Below, in pieces: positions 60,001-64,000 of a stretch of DNA of 64,000 nucleotides. The DNA comes from Streptomyces spinoverrucosus (GTDB lineage: Bacteria > Actinomycetota > Actinomycetes > Streptomycetales > Streptomycetaceae), in NCBI RefSeq assembly GCF_006539505.1, contig NZ_BJND01000007.1, positions 1 through 64,000 of the forward strand. The letters are read 5' to 3'. The translations under genes and the position numbers were made by a program. The notes beneath the pieces were generated by a model that was not told the origin of the DNA, searched no databases, and saw only the letters and a list, made by a program, of their open reading frames with translations. Within the stretch, counting starts at the first letter, position 1. Each line of letters starts with the position of its first letter.

Positions 60001-60678
60001 CTAAGGCCGTGGCCGTGCGTGGTACGACCTGCGCGTGTGTTCCGTGTGCGCCCGCATGATTTCCGTCGCCCGCTGCTCGTCACGCGCAATGATCGCGGCG
60101 ATCAGCTCGCGGTGTTCGATCCAGGACTGTCTGCCGCGCTGGCGGGCGACCGGCGTGTAGTACCAGCGAACCCGGCGGTCCACCTGCGCGGCGAGTTCGG
60201 CGAGGACGGCGTTGCCCGCCAGTTCCATGACCTTGGCGTGGAAGCGGGCATTGAGCGCGACCGCGCCGTCCACGTCGTCCGCGGCGACCGCACGCTCGCC
60301 CTCCGCGCACAGCTCCTCCAGGACGGCGACACCGGCGCTGCCCGCATGGGCGGCAGCGAGCCGGGCGGCCTCGGCCTCCAGCAGCGTACGCACCGTCAGG
60401 AGCTGATCGGCCTCCTCCTCCGTCGGCTCGTGCACAAACGCGCCCTGCGCCGGCCGCAGATCGACCCACCCCTCGGTGTTCAGCCGCTGCAACGCCTCAC
60501 GCACCGGCTGCCGGGAGACGCCGAGGTGCCCGGCGAGTTCGCTCTCGACCAGGTGCTGGCCGGGCTGGAGGGCGCGGGTGGTGATGAGTTCGAGCAGCGC
60601 CTCGTAGACGCGGTCGCGCAGCGGGCCGGGACGTTCGAGCTTGGGCACCGCACCGTGCGGCAGTCCTGTCGACAACAT
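60001..60678 (-). CDS. GntR-family (FCD subgroup) regulator, probable oxalate regulator
   Basis: A 225-residue GntR-type repressor. The winged HTH spans about residues 15-80 (LRDRVYEALLELITTRALQPGQHLVESELAGHLGVSRQPVREALQRLNTEG), followed by an all-helical FCD ligand domain with metal-binding-type Asp and His residues (ALNARFHAKVMELAGN, HRELIAAIIARD). GGAGGGGG precedes the ATG at 60678. An ACTGTAGACAA site lies about 100 bases upstream on the same strand, and related sites precede the OFA transporter and oxc/sucC-like genes, so it is the likely regulator of oxalate use. FCD ligands are often dicarboxylic acids. Confidence 0.91.
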   Translation of the reverse strand: MLSTGLPHGAVPKLERPGPLRDRVYEALLELITTRALQPGQHLVESELAGHLGVSRQPVREALQRLNTEGWVDLRPAQGAFVHEPTEEEADQLLTVRTLLEAEAARLAAAHAGSAGVAVLEELCAEGERAVAADDVDGAVALNARFHAKVMELAGNAVLAELAAQVDRRVRWYYTPVARQRGRQSWIEHRELIAAIIARDEQRATEIMRAHTEHTRRSYHARPRP

Positions 60679-60774
60679 CGGTCCCCCTCCTGGCCAGGGC
60701 CGTGCACAGCAGACATCAACGCCAGAGCAACCTCGGAGCCGCAAAGCCCTGGAAAAGACATTATCAATTGCCTT

Positions 60775-60785
60775 TTGTCTACAGT
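60775..60785 (-). promoter_or_regulatory. ACTGTAGACAA site upstream of gntR
   Basis: The minus-strand 11-mer ACTGTAGACAA (TTGTCTACAGT on the plus strand) contains TGTAGACA, a TGT-ACA inverted core suited to a GntR dimer. It lies about 97 bases upstream of the GntR gene, consistent with autoregulation. Confidence 0.6.
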
Positions 60786-60824
60786 CTACGGCGCACAACG
60801 GCTACCGAATCGGGGAGTTGGCCT

Positions 60825-60886
60825 CGTCACACCCTCATGGACACTTGTCACACCCTCATGGACACTCGTCCACCCTCACGGACACC
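60825..60886. repeat. 21-bp tandem repeat, about three copies
   Basis: Two near-identical 21-mers of CGTCACACCCTCATGGACACT type and a third copy with one deletion and a few changes. The third overlaps the end of the fabH-like gene. It lies between the gntR promoter and the fabH-like stop. Confidence 0.8.
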
Positions 60887-61814
60887 GGACGACCTGCCCC
60901 GCGTACGACAGGTTCCCGCCGAATCCGAACAGCAGCACCGGATCCCCCGCCGAAATCGCCCCCTGCTCCACCAGCTTGGAGAACGCCAGCGGAATGCTGG
61001 CCGCCGAGGTGTTCCCGGACTCGGCGACATCGCGCGCGATGACCGCGTTGACGGCGCCCAGCTTCTCGGCGAGCGGCTCGATGATCCGCAGGTTGGCCTG
61101 GTGCAGCACCACCGCGGCGAGGTCCTCCGGCGCGTACCCGGCGCGCTCGCAGGCCTGCCGGGCGAGCGGCGGCAGTTGGGTGGTCGCCCACCGGTAGACG
61201 CTCTGCCCCTCCTGCTCGAACCGCGCGGGCATGCCCTCGATCCGCACCGCGTGCCCCATCTCCGGCACCGACCCCCAGAGCACCGGCCCCACCTCCGGCT
61301 GGTCCGAGGCCTCCACGACGGCGGCCCCCGCTCCGTCGCCGACGAGTACGCAGGTCGTCCGGTCGGTCCAGTCGGTGACGTCGGACATCTTGTCGGCGCC
61401 GATGACCAGCGCCCGGCTCGCCGCCCCCGCCCGTACGGTGTGGTCGGCGGTGGCGAGGGCGTGGGTGAAACCCGCGCACACCACATTGACGTCCATCGCG
61501 GCGGGTCGCGGAACGCCGAGCCGTGCCGCGACCCGGGCGGCCATGTTCGGGGAGCGGTCGACCGCCGTCGACGTGGCGACGAGGACGAGGTCGATGTCCC
61601 CCGGCGTCAGCCCGGCCGTCGCGAGCGCCTTGGCCGCGGCGTGCGCGGCGAGCTCGTCCACCGGCTCGTCGGGGCCGGCGATGTGCCGGGTGCGGATGCC
61701 GACCCGGGTTCTGATCCATTCGTCGCTGGTGTCGACCATGCCCGCCAGGTCCTCGTTGGTGAGTACCTTGGCGGGCTGATAGTGGCCGACTGCGGCGATG
61801 CGCGAGCCGTTCAT
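60876..61814 (-). CDS. 3-oxoacyl-ACP synthase III-like protein (FabH)
   Basis: A 312-residue thiolase-fold ketoacyl synthase III. The catalytic triad is visible: Cys113 in NVVCAGFTHAL, His in VVLHQANLRIIEPLAEKLG and Asn in ESGNTSAASIPLAF. DEWIRTRVGIRTRHIA is the FabH dimer-region signature. The start ATG at 61814 follows GAGGGG. No acyl carrier protein or other fatty acid gene is adjacent, so it is probably a stand-alone paralogue, possibly forming a starter unit or a 3-ketoacyl ester, rather than the housekeeping FabH. Its stop lies in a tandem repeat. Confidence 0.92.
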   Translation of the reverse strand: MNGSRIAAVGHYQPAKVLTNEDLAGMVDTSDEWIRTRVGIRTRHIAGPDEPVDELAAHAAAKALATAGLTPGDIDLVLVATSTAVDRSPNMAARVAARLGVPRPAAMDVNVVCAGFTHALATADHTVRAGAASRALVIGADKMSDVTDWTDRTTCVLVGDGAGAAVVEASDQPEVGPVLWGSVPEMGHAVRIEGMPARFEQEGQSVYRWATTQLPPLARQACERAGYAPEDLAAVVLHQANLRIIEPLAEKLGAVNAVIARDVAESGNTSAASIPLAFSKLVEQGAISAGDPVLLFGFGGNLSYAGQVVRCP

Positions 61815-61947
61815 GGGCGGGTCCCCTCGTTGCTGGGATGCGGGACCCACCAGTCTGGTCAGCGACTCACGAGTAACAGTGCAGGCAAGGACACAGGAAT
61901 GGGAACCCGGGGTTGTCGGTTTCCCGCAGCTTTCAGTGAACTGCCCC

Positions 61948-62082
61948 TCATCCGGTGAACAGCTGTGTCGCCTTCCGTACGAGTTCGTACAGGCCGTACG
62001 CGAGCGGCGCGCCGACCCACAGCCACGCGAACGCGATGAGTGGCCGCCGGTCAGGCGGACTCTGGCTGTTGTCGTTCGACAT
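61948..62082 (-). CDS. Small membrane protein, OFA transporter partner (44 residues)
   Basis: A 44-residue protein, too short for routine detection, beginning MSNDNSQSPPDRRPLIAF with one membrane segment AFAWLWVGAPLAYGLYELV and a basic C-terminal RKATQLFTG. It starts inside the OFA transporter gene (32-base overlap) with AGGAGG 6 bases before the ATG at 62082. Small one-helix proteins encoded directly after OFA-type MFS genes are known as MFS transporter small subunits, and this one fits in size, position and topology. No such gene follows the other OFA transporter at 37563-38951. Confidence 0.8.
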   Translation of the reverse strand: MSNDNSQSPPDRRPLIAFAWLWVGAPLAYGLYELVRKATQLFTG

Positions 62083-63385
62083 CGACGGCCTCCTGACGGG
62101 GTGCGGGGACGTGGTGACGCGGGTGGACGGGGCGGACGAGTTCGTTGGCGACGAAGCCGACGACCAGCAGCCCGATCATGATGGTGAACGACAGCCCGTA
62201 CAGGGCCGCGCCATGCTTGCCGGCCTCCTCCTGCCGGTCGGCGATCCAGTTGACGATCAGCGGCCCGAGCACGCCGGCCGTGGACCAGGCGGTGAGCAGC
62301 CGCCCGTGGATCGCGCCGACCTGATAGGTGCCGAAGAGGTCCTTCAGATACGCCGGGATGGTGGCGAAGCCGCCGCCGTAGAAGGAGAGGATCACCAGCG
62401 CGGACAGGATGAACAGCGGCTTGGACGAGTCGCCGAACAGCGCGATGAGCAGGTACATCAGCGCGCCCACACCCAGATAGACGCGGTAGATGTTCTTGCG
62501 TCCGATCAGGTCGGACGTCGACGACCAGGCGATACGGCCCGCCATGTTCGCCGCCGAGAGCAGCGCGACGAACCCGGCGGCCGCCGTCACCGAGACCGGT
62601 GTCGAGGTGTCCGCGAAGAAGTCCGTGATCATCGGTGCGGCCTTCTCCAGGATCCCGATGCCGGCGGTCACGTTCATGCAGAGCACGACCCACAGACACC
62701 AGAACTGCGGTGTGCGCACGGCGCTGTTCGCCGACACCTGCACGCCCTCGACCACGCTCGGCCCGGACGCCACCGGCTTCTCGGTCCGCGGCACCCGCAC
62801 CAGCACCACGCCGAGCAGCATGAACACGGCGTACGACAGCCCGTGCACCAGGAAGGCAAGGGCGATCCCGGAGCTGTCGGAGCCGAACGACTCAAGCATC
62901 TGCGCCGACCACGGCGAGGCGATCAGCGCGCCGCCGCCGAAGCCCATGATGGCGATGCCGGTGGCCATGCCGGGCCGGTCCGGGAACCACTTGATCAGCG
63001 TGGAGACCGGCGAGATGTAGCCGATGCCGAGGCCGATCCCGCCGACGAAGCCGTAGCCGAGGACGATCAGCCAGTACTGCTCCGTCGCCGCGCCGAGCGC
63101 GGACAGCAGGAAGCCCGACGAGAAGCACACCAGCGCCACGGTCATCGCCCAGCGCGGCCCCCGGCGCTCCACGAGCGTGCCGCCGAACGCGGCCGACAGG
63201 CCGAGCATGACGATGCCGAGCTGGAAGGGCAGCGCACTCTGGGTGCCGCTGAGGCCGAGCGCGGATTCGAGGGGCGGCTTGAACACGCTCCAGGCGTAGG
63301 CCTGCCCGATGGAGAGGTGGACGGAGAGCGCGGCGGGCGGCACCAGCCAGCGGCTCCATCCCGGGGGTGCGACGGGGGGACTCAT
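62051..63385 (-). CDS. OFA-family MFS transporter, probable oxalate/formate carrier
   Basis: A 444-residue 12-helix major facilitator of the OFA family. The helix 1 opening is WLVPPAALSVHLSIGQAYAWSVFKPPLESALGLSG, as in OFA proteins. GYGFVGGIGLGIGYISPVSTLIKWFPDRPGMATGIAIMGFGGGA carries the family motif, and FATIPAYLKDLFGTYQVGAIHGRLLTAWS is typical of OFA helix 10-11. It starts at the ATG at 63385. An ACTGTAGACAA site lies about 124 bases upstream. A small partner gene overlaps its 3' end. It differs in sequence from the OFA gene at 37563, so substrate may be oxalate, formate or a related carboxylate. Confidence 0.91.
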   Translation of the reverse strand: MSPPVAPPGWSRWLVPPAALSVHLSIGQAYAWSVFKPPLESALGLSGTQSALPFQLGIVMLGLSAAFGGTLVERRGPRWAMTVALVCFSSGFLLSALGAATEQYWLIVLGYGFVGGIGLGIGYISPVSTLIKWFPDRPGMATGIAIMGFGGGALIASPWSAQMLESFGSDSSGIALAFLVHGLSYAVFMLLGVVLVRVPRTEKPVASGPSVVEGVQVSANSAVRTPQFWCLWVVLCMNVTAGIGILEKAAPMITDFFADTSTPVSVTAAAGFVALLSAANMAGRIAWSSTSDLIGRKNIYRVYLGVGALMYLLIALFGDSSKPLFILSALVILSFYGGGFATIPAYLKDLFGTYQVGAIHGRLLTAWSTAGVLGPLIVNWIADRQEEAGKHGAALYGLSFTIMIGLLVVGFVANELVRPVHPRHHVPAPRQEAVDVERQQPESA

Positions 63386-63508
63386 GGGACCCGGACGGTA
63401 CGAAGGATCAAGGGAGTTGAGAAGACGGCGCGTCGACCGTATGCGATGAGCGGTATCCAACCTGCGCCGAACGGTCATCGTACGGACCCTTGTCGCCCCA
63501 ACCTCCAT

Positions 63509-63519
63509 ACTGTAGACAA
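63509..63519. promoter_or_regulatory. ACTGTAGACAA site between OFA and reductase genes
   Basis: The plus-strand 11-mer ACTGTAGACAA lies between the divergent OFA transporter (start 63385) and the reductase-like gene (63588). It is identical to the site upstream of gntR. A further TTTCGTCGAC segment just downstream matches the sequence between the inverted half-sites at 32300. Confidence 0.65.
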
Positions 63520-63587
63520 TATTTCGTCGACATAAGCCGTACGGCCGTCACCTCCGCGGTATCCCTCAAACCGAACGGAGTGTTCTC

Positions 63588-64000
63588 GTGAAAGTCGCAG
63601 TCCTCGGCGCCGGAGCGATCGGCGCCTACGTCGGTGCCGCGCTCCACCGCGCGGGCGCCGATGTCCACCTCATCGCCCGTGGACCGCATCTCGCGGCCAT
63701 GAGGCGGCACGGAGTACAGGTGCTCAGCCCGCGCGGCGACTTCACCGCGCACCCCGACGCCACCGACGACCCGGCCGAAGTCGGCCCGGTCGACTATGTC
63801 TTCCTGGGCCTGAAGGCCAACTCGTACGCGGCGTGCGGGCCGCTGATCGAGCCACTGCTGCACGACACCACGGCGGTGATCGCCGCCCAGAACGGCATCC
63901 CCTGGTGGTACTTCCACCGCCACGGCGGCCCCTACGACGGCCACCGCATCGAGAGCGTGGACCCCGGCGGCGCGGTCAGTGCGGTGCTCGCGCCCGACCG
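63588..64000 (+). CDS. 2-dehydropantoate 2-reductase-like protein (partial, 3' end outside window)
   Basis: A partial gene that runs off the window; 137 codons are visible. The opening KVAVLGAGAIGAYVGAALHRAGADVHLIARG is the NADP-binding motif of the ketopantoate reductase family, and GLKANSYAA and AAQNGIPWWYFH follow the family pattern. The GTG at 63588 has CGGAG 7 bases upstream. It is divergent from the OFA transporter and shares a GntR-type site, so in this context it may reduce a small 2-keto acid such as glyoxylate-related compounds rather than act in CoA synthesis. Confidence 0.85.
   Translation, partial: MKVAVLGAGAIGAYVGAALHRAGADVHLIARGPHLAAMRRHGVQVLSPRGDFTAHPDATDDPAEVGPVDYVFLGLKANSYAACGPLIEPLLHDTTAVIAAQNGIPWWYFHRHGGPYDGHRIESVDPGGAVSAVLAPD

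Noticed and set aside
60876..61814. Housekeeping fabH of a fatty acid operon
   Set aside because: No fabD, acpP or fabF neighbours; only the FabH-like family assignment is kept.
61955..63535. A 526-codon plus-strand frame rich in Arg, Asp and His
   Set aside because: Antisense to the OFA transporter gene and its small partner.

Overview
The window is high-GC actinobacterial DNA, almost certainly from a Streptomyces or close relative. The clues are strong third-position G/C bias, frequent GTG starts, a SsgA-like sporulation protein, a HATPase anti-sigma-type protein, Fis-type regulators without sigma-54 motifs, and many ATGA/GTGA-coupled operons. I see no insertion sequence, integrase, CRISPR array or rRNA. 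One tRNA (Leu, GAG) lies at 28203-28287.

Region 1 (1-7.6 kb) is accessory metabolism and regulation: isochorismatase-like and YtcJ-like hydrolases, a GlcG/HbpS-MFS-TetR operon behind a 22-bp palindrome, a second TetR divergent from a cupin, and an anti-sigma-type kinase.

Region 2 (7.7-28.2 kb) is an aromatic catabolic cluster. A two-subunit cupin-type hydroquinone 1,2-dioxygenase (25032-26579) opens hydroquinone. An aldehyde dehydrogenase (26658-28124) would give maleylacetate. A fused maleylacetate reductase/hydroxyquinol 1,2-dioxygenase (19571-21514) gives 3-oxoadipate and also admits hydroxyquinol. PcaIJ and PcaF (11049-13857) finish to succinyl-CoA and acetyl-CoA. Around them sit an MFS importer, a WrbA quinone reductase, a ketosteroid-dehydrogenase-like flavoprotein with an NTF2-like partner, a MoxR/VWA pair, a luciferase-like oxidoreductase, and AcoR-like and AraC regulators. 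Four copies of a direct-repeat element precede the MFS gene, pcaIJF, the fusion gene and the dioxygenase operon, so they look like one AraC-type regulon. A separate inverted repeat, GTTNA-N4-TNAAC, precedes four other genes, including wrbA and araC.

Region 3 (28.4-39 kb) is oxalate catabolism: an aldehyde dehydrogenase, sucCD-like genes, and a divergent oxc-frc-ADP-forming acyl-CoA synthetase-OFA transporter set. A second oxalate locus (60-64 kb) holds a GntR regulator, an OFA transporter with an overlapping 44-residue partner protein, and a 2-dehydropantoate reductase-like gene cut by the window end. A shared ACTGTA-type site links the two loci.

Region 4 (39-59.2 kb, all minus strand) runs from a ROK regulator and a ribose-type ABC importer through a Gfo/Idh/MocA dehydrogenase, sugar isomerases and a 1240-residue secreted multidomain protein, into an ebo-like operon (inositol-3-phosphate synthase, UbiA prenyltransferase, isomerase, EboA, EboB, EboE, EboF). 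The usual EboD cyclase is absent and an inositol phosphate synthase heads the operon instead. This is my strongest candidate for an under-described pathway, perhaps a prenylated cyclitol or sugar metabolite exported from the cytoplasm. A PaaI-type thioesterase and a FabH-type ketoacyl synthase lie at the right.
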